Counted from the stretch's first letter, positions 12,977 to 19,776 are shown. The stretch: DNA of 24,478 nucleotides from JBBTYZ01 sp038061595 (GCA_038061595.1 JBBTYZ010000012.1:1-24478), one strand, 5' to 3'. Numbers and translations: made by a program. Notes: a model not told the origin generated them from the sequence alone.

Positions 12977-14640
12977 TAGAATAACTCTATTTTTCCGGTA
13001 AGACGCTCGACCTCCGCTAGGCTTGTAATGCCTTGCAGTACTTTTAGGATTCCGTCTTCTTGCATTGTAACCATTCCTTGTTCTTCAACAAGTTTTTTTA
13101 GTTTAATCTCTGTCGGGTTTTCATAGATTATCTCTTCTGCCTTTTCGTCGATTACAAACAATTCGAAAACAGAAGTCCTTCCCCGATAGCCCAAATTGTT
13201 ACATTTGGCACACCCCTTTGGCTCAAATAATTTAACATCTTTATATGAGTCGGTGTCCACTCTTTTTGGTAGGCCACCAAGGAAGCTTTTTATCTTCTCG
13301 CTCATGTTTCCATCAACTTTTTTAACAACCTTGCAATCGGCGCACAGGACTCTTAATAGCCTTTGTGCAATAACAAGAGATAATCCTGGACCCAACACTT
13401 GTGTCTTTGCGCCAAGATCGATCAAGCGAGGAATAGCCCCTACCGCATCGTTTGTGTGCAACGTGGAAAGAACTAGGTGGCCGGTTAGCGAGGCGTTTAG
13501 GGCAATTTCAGCCGTTTCTTTGTCTCTAATTTCTCCCACGAGTACCACGTCCGGATCTTGTCTTAAAATAGAGCGTAGTCCACTCGCAAAAGTATAATTC
13601 GCGCCCGCGTCTACCTGTGTTTGCGAAATATTGGGCAGATGATATTCGATTGGATCCTCAATTGTGATTATTTTTATTTCCGGCCTAGAAACATGTCTCA
13701 GGAATGCGTAAAGCGTTGTTGTTTTTCCAGACCCGGTGGGGCCAGTGTTCAAAATCAGCCCGTTAGGTTTTTTTATTTCGTTTTGTACTATCTCCAAATC
13801 ATCAGCGCGCCAGCCCAAATCTTCTAAACTAACCTTAAGGGCGCGAGGATCCAAAATTCTCATCACCACCGTTTCTCCGTATTCTGAAGGGATTACAGAT
13901 GTTCTTATTTCAACATCCACACCCATCAGTTTAATAGTGAACCGCCCGTCTTGGGGCTCGTCATGTATATTTAGCTTCATTCCCGAAAGAAGCTTGATAC
14001 GAGTTATAAGAGAAATATATTTAACCGAATCAAACTTATCAAAAGCCGAGTGAAGCAGCCCGTCTATTCTCAAACGTATTGCTGAGACTTCCTGAGACGG
14101 CTCAAGATGGATATCAGAAGCTCGGAGAGCCATCGCGCCCGCTAAAACGATCTCTAGGATTTCCGAGGTGTAGGGACTTTTGAAATTTTTTATTTCGTTT
14201 CCAAGATCCTCAAGAGATTTAATCTTTAATTGTAGGTTTTTTAGGTTTTCCTCGTTTATTTGAACACTTCCAGAAATCTCTTTGCCTTCCGGTACAACGT
14301 ATTTGTAATAACTCCATCCGTGCTCAAGGCTGGTTTTTGAAACAACGACAACCAAGACTTCGTATTTATTTTTAAGATCCTCTATGACTTTTTTGGCTTC
14401 ATCGCCATTGGGGTCATAGGCGGCAATGGTTAGTTTTTTTCTTAGGATTTGGAGGGGAACAAGCAGCGCCTTTTTAGCATTATCTTCAGAGACTGTTGCC
14501 ATTGCCTTGATTTCGGTGGGAACCTTAACGGATATCAAATTGAGATAGGGCAATCCTAACGTATCAGCACGTCTTTTGGCGTCAGACTCCTCTGCTTCCC
14601 GCCTTTGTTTTGCGAATTGTTGGTCTAATTCCCCAGCCAT
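12976..14640 (-). CDS. pilB: Type IV pilus assembly ATPase PilB / type II secretion GspE-like
   Basis: PilB powers extension of type IV pili by ATP hydrolysis on the cytoplasmic side. The 554-aa protein has a MshEN-like N-terminal region (about 25-115, with LPYLNLISVKVP and AAYDPNGDEAK), then the secretion ATPase core: Walker A GPTGSGKT (300-307), Asp box IITIEDPIEY, Walker B DVVLVGEIRD and His box STLHTNDA. The zinc-binding tetracysteine of the PilB/GspE group is complete (C433, C436, C477, C480), which separates it from PilT. Other pilus genes are not adjacent, so it stands alone here. It is divergent from the GC-rich lipoprotein-like gene and followed by the candidate RNA. Confidence 0.93.
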   Translation of the reverse strand: MAGELDQQFAKQRREAEESDAKRRADTLGLPYLNLISVKVPTEIKAMATVSEDNAKKALLVPLQILRKKLTIAAYDPNGDEAKKVIEDLKNKYEVLVVVVSKTSLEHGWSYYKYVVPEGKEISGSVQINEENLKNLQLKIKSLEDLGNEIKNFKSPYTSEILEIVLAGAMALRASDIHLEPSQEVSAIRLRIDGLLHSAFDKFDSVKYISLITRIKLLSGMKLNIHDEPQDGRFTIKLMGVDVEIRTSVIPSEYGETVVMRILDPRALKVSLEDLGWRADDLEIVQNEIKKPNGLILNTGPTGSGKTTTLYAFLRHVSRPEIKIITIEDPIEYHLPNISQTQVDAGANYTFASGLRSILRQDPDVVLVGEIRDKETAEIALNASLTGHLVLSTLHTNDAVGAIPRLIDLGAKTQVLGPGLSLVIAQRLLRVLCADCKVVKKVDGNMSEKIKSFLGGLPKRVDTDSYKDVKLFEPKGCAKCNNLGYRGRTSVFELFVIDEKAEEIIYENPTEIKLKKLVEEQGMVTMQEDGILKVLQGITSLAEVERLTGKIELF

Positions 14641-14752
14641 TGTTACTTTTTTTAAGATTACTGCCGATGGTCAAAATTTACAAGCATTTTCCTACACAAG
14701 CCGGCTAGACGCACCAACTTACTCACTATTAATTCCTGATCGTGTTAAGAGA

Positions 14753-14780
14753 TTGACAAAATTGTTTTTTCTGTTATACT
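14753..14780 (+). promoter_or_regulatory. Strong sigma70 promoter of the GC-rich lipoprotein-like gene
   Basis: A perfect -35 TTGACA (14753-14758) and, after 16 bases, an extended -10 TG-T-TATACT (14772-14780) predict a start near 14787 and a leader of about 55 bases. The remainder of the 200-base gap back to pilB shows no other gene. Confidence 0.8.
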
Positions 14781-14815
14781 ATAGACAGTAAATTCGGAGA
14801 CTAACGTCACTTAAT

Positions 14816-14835
14816 CTTGGAGCAATCCAAGGAGG
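14816..14835 (+). promoter_or_regulatory. Leader hairpin overlapping a strong Shine-Dalgarno
   Basis: CTTGGA (14816-14821) and TCCAAG (14826-14831) pair perfectly around a GCAA loop of the GNRA type. The SD AAGGAGG (14829-14835) shares its first three bases with the stem and lies six bases before the ATG. The hairpin could tune ribosome access or simply protect the leader. Confidence 0.6.
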
Positions 14836-14841
14836 TGTTTC

Positions 14842-15285
14842 ATGAGGGGAATCTTGGTTGCATGCCTTATCTCGGTTTCGTTGGGGTGCGCAGGCACGTT
14901 GCACATCTCAACCGACGAGATCAAGGACTCGGCCGCGAAAGTGGTCACGAAACGTAGGGTCACGCTTGGTGAGCGGCAGCTCGTCATCCGGGGCAACATT
15001 CCGGACATTCGGGTTAAATTCGATCTGAACGATGTGACAACCGAAAGGGATGGTCAGGGCAAGACAGTCCTCACCTACCGATTCGCCGGCATGCTGGCGT
15101 GCAATGATCGGATTACGACCTCCGTGATTGTGACGGCGCCGAATCATCGGGTCAACGGAAGAGTTCCTCGCGGCGTAGCTCGCGTATGGACCATCCAGGG
15201 CAACTGCGGCTCTGGGCAATCTCCGAACGAAGGCTGGCTCGTCGAGCTCGAAGGCGAGAGCTTGGTGATACGAACCTCGTACTAG
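14842..15285 (+). CDS. Predicted secreted, lipoprotein-like beta-rich protein of unknown function, GC-rich
   Basis: The 147-aa product starts with a short signal sequence (MRGILVACLISVSLGCAG), with C16 as possible lipidation site. The lipobox is imperfect because Ser, not Leu, stands at -3. The mature part (about 20-147) is rich in alternating hydrophobic/polar beta strands and has two cysteines (C87, C122) that could form a disulfide. No family is recognised. The gene has its own consensus promoter, a perfect SD six bases before ATG and a terminator directly after it, so it is an independent unit. Its GC content and codon choice (GGC, CTC, CGG, ACG) differ sharply from all neighbouring housekeeping genes, suggesting acquisition by transfer or selection for high expression. 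A minus-strand frame overlaps it but lacks comparable signals. Confidence 0.8.
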   Translation: MRGILVACLISVSLGCAGTLHISTDEIKDSAAKVVTKRRVTLGERQLVIRGNIPDIRVKFDLNDVTTERDGQGKTVLTYRFAGMLACNDRITTSVIVTAPNHRVNGRVPRGVARVWTIQGNCGSGQSPNEGWLVELEGESLVIRTSY

Positions 15286-15306
15286 GAGAACGTCGCTGCT
15301 AAACAA

Positions 15307-15336
15307 CCCGCTCTAACACAAAAGAGCGGGGTTTTT
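15307..15336 (+). terminator. Rho-independent terminator of the lipoprotein-like gene
   Basis: CCCGCTCT (15307-15314) and AGAGCGGG (15323-15330) form a perfect eight-pair stem with an eight-base loop, followed by G and five T (15332-15336). It begins 21 bases after the stop codon. The T run leads straight into the mutM -10 element. Confidence 0.9.
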
Positions 15337-15344
15337 GTTATAAG
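15336..15344 (+). promoter_or_regulatory. Extended -10 promoter for leaderless mutM mRNA
   Basis: TG-T-TATAAG sits eight bases before the mutM ATG, so transcription would begin at or one to two bases before the start codon. It overlaps the tail of the preceding terminator. No good -35 is available because the terminator hairpin occupies that position. Confidence 0.5.
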
Positions 15345-15352
15345 ATTAACAA

Positions 15353-16261
15353 ATGCCCGAACTCCCGGAAGTAGAAACAATTTCAAAAGGACTTGATAAA
15401 AAACTCAAAAATAAAAAGATAACTAGAATTTGGACCGACTGGCCAAAGTATTTTAAATTACACAAAAACGAAAAAGACTTTTCGCGTCAAATTATTGGAA
15501 AGAAAATATTGAAAGTTTCGAGGCGAGGCAAGAACATATTATTCTATTTATCCGAGAAACACATTCTGCTCATTCATCTCAAAATGACAGGACATTTATT
15601 GATTGGTGAGTGGAAGCAAAATCGTTCGGAAAAATTGGGAGAGAAATGGCAGGGTCAAAAATGGGTTCCAACTAAGGACGGCGGGCCGCTTACCGACCCA
15701 TTTAATAGATTTATTCGTCTAATCTTCTTTTTAGATAATGGAAAGATGCTCGCCTTGTCTGATGTGAGGCGGTTTGCGAAAGTTTTGTGTGGCGTTGAGG
15801 AAAAAATCTTAAATTTACCAGACATTAAAAATTTGGGACCGGAACCACTAGACAAACGTTTTACTTATAAAAAATTTGGAGAACTTTTCAAAAATAAGAA
15901 GGGTGTTATAAAATCCGTTTTGATGGATCAGGGCTTTATAAGTGGCATAGGCAATATTTATTCGGATGAAATTTTGTGGCTTTCAAAAATTCACCCGAGT
16001 CGTAGGGTGGAAGGATTAAAAGAAAAAGAACTCATAGCTATTTATAAATACATTAAACAAAATCTTAAAAAGGCGATTCGGCTTCGTGGGACATCTTTTA
16101 GCGACTATCGTGATTCAGAAGGTAGGCGTGGCAAATATAGTCTTTTCCGTCGTGTTTATCAAAGAGAAGGAGAACCATGTTCCCGTTGTGGGATAGAGAT
16201 AAAAAGAATTAAGATTGGCGCTAGGTCGGCGCACTTTTGCCCGATTTGCCAAAAAGAATAG
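15353..16261 (+). CDS. mutM: Formamidopyrimidine-DNA glycosylase (Fpg/MutM)
   Basis: MutM removes oxidised purines such as 8-oxoguanine and nicks the abasic site. The 302-aa protein begins MPELPEVETI, giving the mature N-terminal Pro nucleophile (P2) and catalytic Glu (E3). It has LLIHLKMTGHLLIG, the helix-two-turn-helix region GFISGIGNIYSDEILW, the loop RGTSFSDYRDSEGRRGKY, and a C-terminal zinc finger built from CSRCG and CPICQ. A charged insertion (about 84-107, with NRSEKLGEKWQGQKW) lies before the conserved DPFNRFIRLIF. No SD is present. It lies between the two GC-rich cassettes, 16 bases after the terminator of the first, and its stop overlaps the terminator of the second. Confidence 0.95.
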   Translation: MPELPEVETISKGLDKKLKNKKITRIWTDWPKYFKLHKNEKDFSRQIIGKKILKVSRRGKNILFYLSEKHILLIHLKMTGHLLIGEWKQNRSEKLGEKWQGQKWVPTKDGGPLTDPFNRFIRLIFFLDNGKMLALSDVRRFAKVLCGVEEKILNLPDIKNLGPEPLDKRFTYKKFGELFKNKKGVIKSVLMDQGFISGIGNIYSDEILWLSKIHPSRRVEGLKEKELIAIYKYIKQNLKKAIRLRGTSFSDYRDSEGRRGKYSLFRRVYQREGEPCSRCGIEIKRIKIGARSAHFCPICQKE

Positions 16262-16284
16262 AGGCGGCACACTTGTGCCGCCTC
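16248..16284 (-). terminator. Terminator of the 73-aa basic protein gene, overlapping the end of mutM
   Basis: GAGGCGGCAC (16261-16270) and GTGCCGCCTC (16275-16284) form a perfect ten-pair stem with a four-base loop. On the minus strand it is followed by TATTCTTTTT, a good T tract. On the plus strand the following bases are not T-rich, so it mainly serves the minus-strand gene. Confidence 0.85.
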
Positions 16285-16303
16285 TAACTATCGTCCGTAC
16301 GTA

Positions 16304-16525
16304 TTACGCGTCGCTTCTCGGGAGCCGCCCCTTGCGATTGCGGCGTCCGTGGTTCTTGTCTTCGCGACCCTTTTTGGGCTTGTTCTTGCCACCAGAAGGG
16401 GCGTAGGCGCCGACCGGAACGCCGAGTCGGATCTGACCCGCCGCATCAAGCTTTGGGCGTTGCTTGGCTGCATCGCGGAACGCGGTCGAGTTGATCTCCC
16501 TGTCGATATTGCTAAATGCGACCAT
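16304..16525 (-). CDS. Small GC-rich gene for a 73-aa protein with a basic, probably disordered tail
   Basis: The ATG at 16525 is chosen because AAGGAG (16535-16540) lies nine bases upstream. The frame stays open further upstream, but that part would include the promoter. The protein has a mildly charged N-terminal half (MVAFSNIDREINSTAFRDAA, then a QIRLGVPVGAYAP patch) and a C-terminal half dominated by K, R, G, N and D (GGKNKPKKGREDKNHGRRNR), as seen in nucleic-acid- or ribosome-binding tails. There are no cysteines and no membrane segment. No family is recognised. It has its own TTGACA promoter and a strong terminator. Like the lipoprotein-like gene 1 kb away, it is far richer in GC than its surroundings. 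Other minus- and plus-strand frames cross this region but lack an SD. Confidence 0.65.
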   Translation of the reverse strand: MVAFSNIDREINSTAFRDAAKQRPKLDAAGQIRLGVPVGAYAPSGGKNKPKKGREDKNHGRRNRKGRLPRSDA

Positions 16526-16591
16526 CTCCCTATTCTCCTTGCGTGAGAAAACCGCCTTCGTGGGTGGACCAAACATCACAATGCTGTCCGG

Positions 16592-16621
16592 AATACTATA
16601 ATATAGTATTATTTTTGTCAA
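16592..16621 (-). promoter_or_regulatory. Promoter with operator-like palindrome for the 73-aa gene
   Basis: On the minus strand TTGACA (16616-16621) is followed after 17 bases by TAGTAT (16593-16598). Across the -10 and spacer lies an 8+3+8 inverted repeat, AATACTAT / ATAGTATT (16592-16610), placed where a repressor would block polymerase. The predicted leader is about 60 bases. Confidence 0.6.
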
Positions 16622-16657
16622 GTACCCATTATAGGTCAAAAGAAATAAAATAATAAA

Positions 16658-17464
16658 ATGATTATTTGCTTATACGGCCCCGATTCCTACAGAAGGAGTT
16701 TGAAGCTTCAAGAAATAATAGGAAATTACAAGAAGAAAAACAGCTCAATCGATATGTTTGTTGTTGACCTTGAAGACGAACCAGACGATTGGCGAAAGGC
16801 AAGGGATTTTTTGAACCAGCCGTCGATGTTTGTGGATGTTAAATTAGCGCTTATAAAGGAATCAGGTCTGGAAGAAAAAGAATGGGTGAAAGCCCTGAAA
16901 GCCTACGTTGACAATCAAAAGATTTTTATTGTTATTTCGGATAGGGATAAGCCCAAGAAACAGTTTGGTTTTCTAACAAAAGAACCAGTAGTTTTTCAAG
17001 AGTTCAAGGAGCTTGAGGGAGAAGGAATAAAAACCTTTTTACAGAAAGAGGCCGCGAACTTGAGCCTGAAGTTTGAAACTGCCGCGCTTCATTTTCTTTG
17101 TTTATATATTTCTTCGTCGGTTTCGAGGAGTATTCTTGCGCATAATGAATTAGAAAAAATATCTTTGGCTAAATTATCACAACCAATAGGCTTAGCAAGC
17201 CTACGGAGCATTATTAAATGGAACAAGAAAGAGGCCCCATTCTATATGAGTCGAGACATTGTTGCTTCAACCGATTTTAGGAAAAAATTATCTGCTCTTG
17301 AAAAACTTTTTCTACAAAAAGAAGCGCCCGCTTATATTTTTAATCTATTGGCTTCGCAAACGAGAGGCGCATCCGCTTTAAAATTCGCAGATTATGACAT
17401 TTCGATAAAAAGCGGTGGATTAGATTACGAGGAAGCGCTTACTGAATTCGTCCTTAGCGTTTAG
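16658..17464 (+). CDS. holA: DNA polymerase III delta subunit (clamp-loader)
   Basis: The 268-aa protein has the features of HolA, the clamp-loader subunit that opens the DnaN ring. The N-terminus MIICLYGPDSYRRSLKLQEI corresponds to the family's GxDxyr-like start. A Rossmann-like AAA+ domain without a working P-loop follows (about 1-135, with DFLNQPSMFVDVKLALIKE and KIFIVISDRDKPKK). The rest is helical, with HNELEKISLA and the FNLLASQTRG segment resembling the family's LR-L-A-rQ motif. It is somewhat short for the family, as many genes here are. Supporting context: it converges on rpsT with an 11-base 3' overlap, and holA-rpsT adjacency is very common in bacteria. Confidence 0.85.
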   Translation: MIICLYGPDSYRRSLKLQEIIGNYKKKNSSIDMFVVDLEDEPDDWRKARDFLNQPSMFVDVKLALIKESGLEEKEWVKALKAYVDNQKIFIVISDRDKPKKQFGFLTKEPVVFQEFKELEGEGIKTFLQKEAANLSLKFETAALHFLCLYISSSVSRSILAHNELEKISLAKLSQPIGLASLRSIIKWNKKEAPFYMSRDIVASTDFRKKLSALEKLFLQKEAPAYIFNLLASQTRGASALKFADYDISIKSGGLDYEEALTEFVLSV

Positions 17465-17714
17465 AGATTTTTTTAGAAAGCCGAGACTTTATCCTGTCGG
17501 CCTTGCCGCGTTTAATAAAATCCACCTTGGTTAGTTTGTCTAAGGTCTTGTAAACGAGGGGGAGTATTTTTTTAGCGTCCTCAAATTTCTCGGCTAATAC
17601 GAGTTTTCTGTACTTTTTAATAACCTCCTGCATTCTCTTTTTGTATTGGAGGTTTCTTGTTCGTCTGCGCGCATTCTGTCTAAGCGCTTTCTGGGCTGAT
17701 TTGATCTTTGGCAT
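17454..17714 (-). CDS. rpsT: Ribosomal protein bS20
   Basis: The 86-aa protein begins MPKIKSAQKALRQNARRRTR, the classic bS20 start with its Lys/Arg-rich helix. It continues as three long helices and ends FIKRGKADRIKSRLSKKI, matching the hKnkAaRkKSRL-type close of the family. bS20 binds 16S rRNA helices at the bottom of the small subunit. Its stop codon lies inside the 3' end of holA. No SD is seen. A good promoter ends ten bases before the ATG, predicting an almost leaderless message. Confidence 0.97.
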   Translation of the reverse strand: MPKIKSAQKALRQNARRRTRNLQYKKRMQEVIKKYRKLVLAEKFEDAKKILPLVYKTLDKLTKVDFIKRGKADRIKSRLSKKISKR

Positions 17715-17724
17715 GTTGGGTTAG

Positions 17725-17753
17725 ATTATTGCTTACGGTAAGCGCCAAGTCAA
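17725..17753 (-). promoter_or_regulatory. rpsT promoter
   Basis: On the minus strand TTGACT (17748-17753), a 17-base spacer and AATAAT (17725-17730) form a near-consensus promoter, each hexamer with one mismatch. The spacer contains GCTTACGGTAAGC (17731-17743), a 6+1+6 inverted repeat that might be an operator. The start codon is ten bases after the -10. Confidence 0.65.
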
Positions 17754-17762
17754 GTTATAATC

Positions 17763-18033
17763 TAGAACCTATCTCAATAATAATCCCGGAACGCGTTGCT
17801 TGGACAAATTCAAGATTTCAAGGCTTGCCGAGGAGGCGTGTGTCAATACTCCGACGAGGCGTAACGCAGAAATCTTGAATTTGGACAGCAACCCGCAGGG
17901 ATACTGCCAATTTGTTTCATAACCGCGTTGCTCCTCCTCAGCGTGGTCCTTGACCACACCCTCGTCGTCGCGCCTTGTCCTGAAACGAAATTGGCAAGTA
18001 TCGCGTTAGGAACTATTATTGAGATAGGTTCTA
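17763..18033. repeat. 271-bp imperfect palindrome with nested hairpins (foldback/MITE-like)
   Basis: Twenty-base arms at 17763-17782 and 18014-18033 are perfectly complementary and begin and end with TA; a further AACGCG/CGCGTT pair lies just inside (17790-17795, 18002-18007). Two more hairpins are nested within: A with 14 perfect pairs (17806-17819 with 17869-17882) and B with arms 17905-17919 and 17981-17996, whose loop holds GTGGTC-CTT-GACCAC. The GC-rich cores of A and B look like diverged inverted copies of each other. No convincing gene lies inside; short minus-strand frames cross it. It fills nearly the whole rpsT-ruvA gap and ends seven bases before the ruvA ATG, so it may be transcribed as part of the ruvA leader. 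Confidence 0.75.
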
Positions 18034-18040
18034 AAATCAA

Positions 18041-18613
18041 ATGATTTATAGCATTGTCGGAAATTTGGTGGGACGAGGAGACAACTTCCTTGTTGTTGAA
18101 ACAGGCGGTGTTGGATTCAAAATCTCAACAAATAGCGAGACCTTGAGCAGCGTGCCCCAGGGAGAGATAAAACTTTTTTGCTATCTATATGTGCGCGAAG
18201 ATCAATTGGAGCTTTATGGGTTTTTAGAAGAACAGGCTTTAAAGTTCTTCGAGATGTTGAATAGCGTAAGCGGCATAGGCCCAAAGACTGCTTTGGGTAT
18301 TTTAGATATGGCTCCTGTGCCCAAGATTATGGCCGCGATTTTGGAACGGCGGGCAGACTTTCTTACACGAGCATCAGGTATAGGCAAGAAGACTGCCGAG
18401 CGGTTAATCTTAGAGCTTCACAGCAAGATAAAACTTCCCGAATCCCAAACGCTTACTTCCAAAATGGATATGGATATAGAAGTTGAAGAAGCTCTTGTTA
18501 GTTTGGGTTACCCGCGGTCACAAGTAAAAGATGCTGTGAGGAATTTAGGAGAAGCTAAAACACTTGAAGAGCGGTTGCGAGAAGCGCTAAAGTTCATGGG
18601 GAAGCGTAAGTGA
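18041..18613 (+). CDS. ruvA: Holliday junction branch migration protein RuvA
   Basis: RuvA binds the four-way junction and loads RuvB. The 190-aa protein has the OB-fold domain I (about 1-62: MIYSIVGNLVGRGDNFLVVE, then YLYVREDQLELYGF), tandem helix-hairpin-helix motifs in domain II (GIGPKTALGIL near 82 and GIGKKTAERLILEL near 117), and the small RuvB-contacting domain III (about 145-190, EALVSLGYPRSQVKDAVRNL). The start codon lies immediately after the large palindrome and no SD is visible. The TGA stop overlaps the GTG start of the Mur ligase gene, so the two are coupled. Confidence 0.96.
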   Translation: MIYSIVGNLVGRGDNFLVVETGGVGFKISTNSETLSSVPQGEIKLFCYLYVREDQLELYGFLEEQALKFFEMLNSVSGIGPKTALGILDMAPVPKIMAAILERRADFLTRASGIGKKTAERLILELHSKIKLPESQTLTSKMDMDIEVEEALVSLGYPRSQVKDAVRNLGEAKTLEERLREALKFMGKRK

Positions 18614-19776
18614 CCACAATGCATTCAATTTATCACTATGTTTTGTCCTTCGCGGGGGCGGTGCTATTTCGGAATCCTAGCCGAAATATTTTTGTGCTCG
18701 GAGTGACAGGCACTAAAGGAAAATCGACTACTATTGAAATAATAAATTCGATTCTTGAGGTAACTGGAAAAAAAACCGCACTTATTTCATCAATACGTTG
18801 CAAGGTTGGAGAGGAAAGCGAAACAAACACAACAGGAAATACTATGCCGGGAAGATTTGCTATCCAAAAATTTTTACGCAGGGCAGTAAATAGTAATTGT
18901 GATTACGCCTTGGTCGAGGTTACTTCGCAGGGCATACTTCAATATCGCCACCGTTTTGTGAATTGGGGCGGCGCTATGTTTACCAATCTCGCTCCAGAAC
19001 ACATTGAAGCTCATGGCACATTTGAGAAATATAGAGATTCAAAAGTTGAATTTTTTAAATATGTTATCAAAAAGAACGCTAAGGCCACTTTTTTTGTAAA
19101 CAAGGATGACGGAAACACGAAATATTTTATGGATGCCGCAAAAGGCGGAAATGTTCTTGAGTATAGCGCAAGCAATATAACAACCGAGCTCGCCGGAGAT
19201 TTTAATAAATATAACATCGGGGCAGCTGTGAGCTTCTGCGAATCCCAAGGGATTAATAAAGAAACGATAAAAAAAGCTGTTACCGGATTTTCTTCGGTGC
19301 CCGGCCGGATGGAATATGTTCAAAAGGAACCGTTCTCGGTGGTGATTGATTATGCCCACACACCAGACTCTCTAAGGAAGGTTTATTCGTATCTGAAAAC
19401 TAATTTAGGTAAAAACAGAAGAATGATTTGTGTGTTGGGCTCAGCAGGCGGCGGGAGAGATAAGTGGAAACGTCCCGAGATGGGAAAAATAGCGGCTGAA
19501 TATTGTAATGAAATCATTCTCACAGACGAAGATCCGTTTGATGAAAACCCCGAAGAAATAATTAAAGATTTGAAATCAGGAATTCTAAGTACTAATTTTA
19601 TAGCGAATACGTATGAAATTTTGGACAGGCGTGAGGCTTTGGAAAAGGCGGTTTCCTTAGCTGAAGCGGGCGATACAATTATTGCGACAGGCAAAGGGAG
19701 CGAGGAATATATCCGAGTCTCTGGGGGGCGAAGAATGCCCTGGAATGAAAGAAAGGTATTAGAAGAATTGTTATAA
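18610..19776 (+). CDS. MurE-like Mur ligase (UDP-MurNAc-tripeptide synthetase family), lacking the N-terminal domain
   Basis: Mur ligases add amino acids to the peptidoglycan stem at the cost of ATP. The 388-aa protein has the P-loop GVTGTKGKST (31-40), the NTTGNTMPG and EVTSQGILQYR segments, HIEAHGTFEKYRDSKVEFF with the Lys (K145) that is carbamylated in the family, and the ligase C-terminal domain with GSAGGGRDKWKRPEMG. It begins almost directly at the central ATPase domain, so the usual N-terminal UDP-substrate domain is missing or reduced to about 25 residues. Where diaminopimelate-type MurE has DNPR, this protein has DEDPFDENP (306-314), so the amino acid added cannot be assumed. The GTG at 18610 overlaps the ruvA stop; ATG at 18619 is an alternative. 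Confidence 0.88.
   Translation: MTTMHSIYHYVLSFAGAVLFRNPSRNIFVLGVTGTKGKSTTIEIINSILEVTGKKTALISSIRCKVGEESETNTTGNTMPGRFAIQKFLRRAVNSNCDYALVEVTSQGILQYRHRFVNWGGAMFTNLAPEHIEAHGTFEKYRDSKVEFFKYVIKKNAKATFFVNKDDGNTKYFMDAAKGGNVLEYSASNITTELAGDFNKYNIGAAVSFCESQGINKETIKKAVTGFSSVPGRMEYVQKEPFSVVIDYAHTPDSLRKVYSYLKTNLGKNRRMICVLGSAGGGRDKWKRPEMGKIAAEYCNEIILTDEDPFDENPEEIIKDLKSGILSTNFIANTYEILDRREALEKAVSLAEAGDTIIATGKGSEEYIRVSGGRRMPWNERKVLEELL

Noticed and set aside
14908..15306. A 132-codon minus-strand open frame opposite the lipoprotein-like gene
   Set aside because: Its length follows from the high GC content of the region. It lacks an SD and promoter, whereas the plus-strand gene has a promoter, SD, signal sequence and terminator.
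16288..16572. Alternative minus-strand (94-codon) and plus-strand frames across the 73-aa gene
   Set aside because: None has an SD at a sensible distance and their compositions are arginine/serine rich as expected for shadow frames of a GC-rich gene. The 73-aa frame alone fits the AAGGAG-9-ATG signal.
17756..17761. TATAAT on the plus strand as the ruvA promoter
   Set aside because: No -35 lies at a usable distance (the nearest TTG-type hexamer is 21 bases away). It may be an extended element but the evidence is too weak to annotate.
17763..18033. CRISPR array or attachment site as an explanation for the repeats before ruvA
   Set aside because: The repeats are inverted, not direct and regularly spaced, there are no cas or integrase genes and no tRNA end nearby.
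17769..18040. Two minus-strand frames of 62-65 codons inside the large palindrome
   Set aside because: They follow from the inverted-repeat sequence, have no SD, no upstream promoter and no protein-like features.
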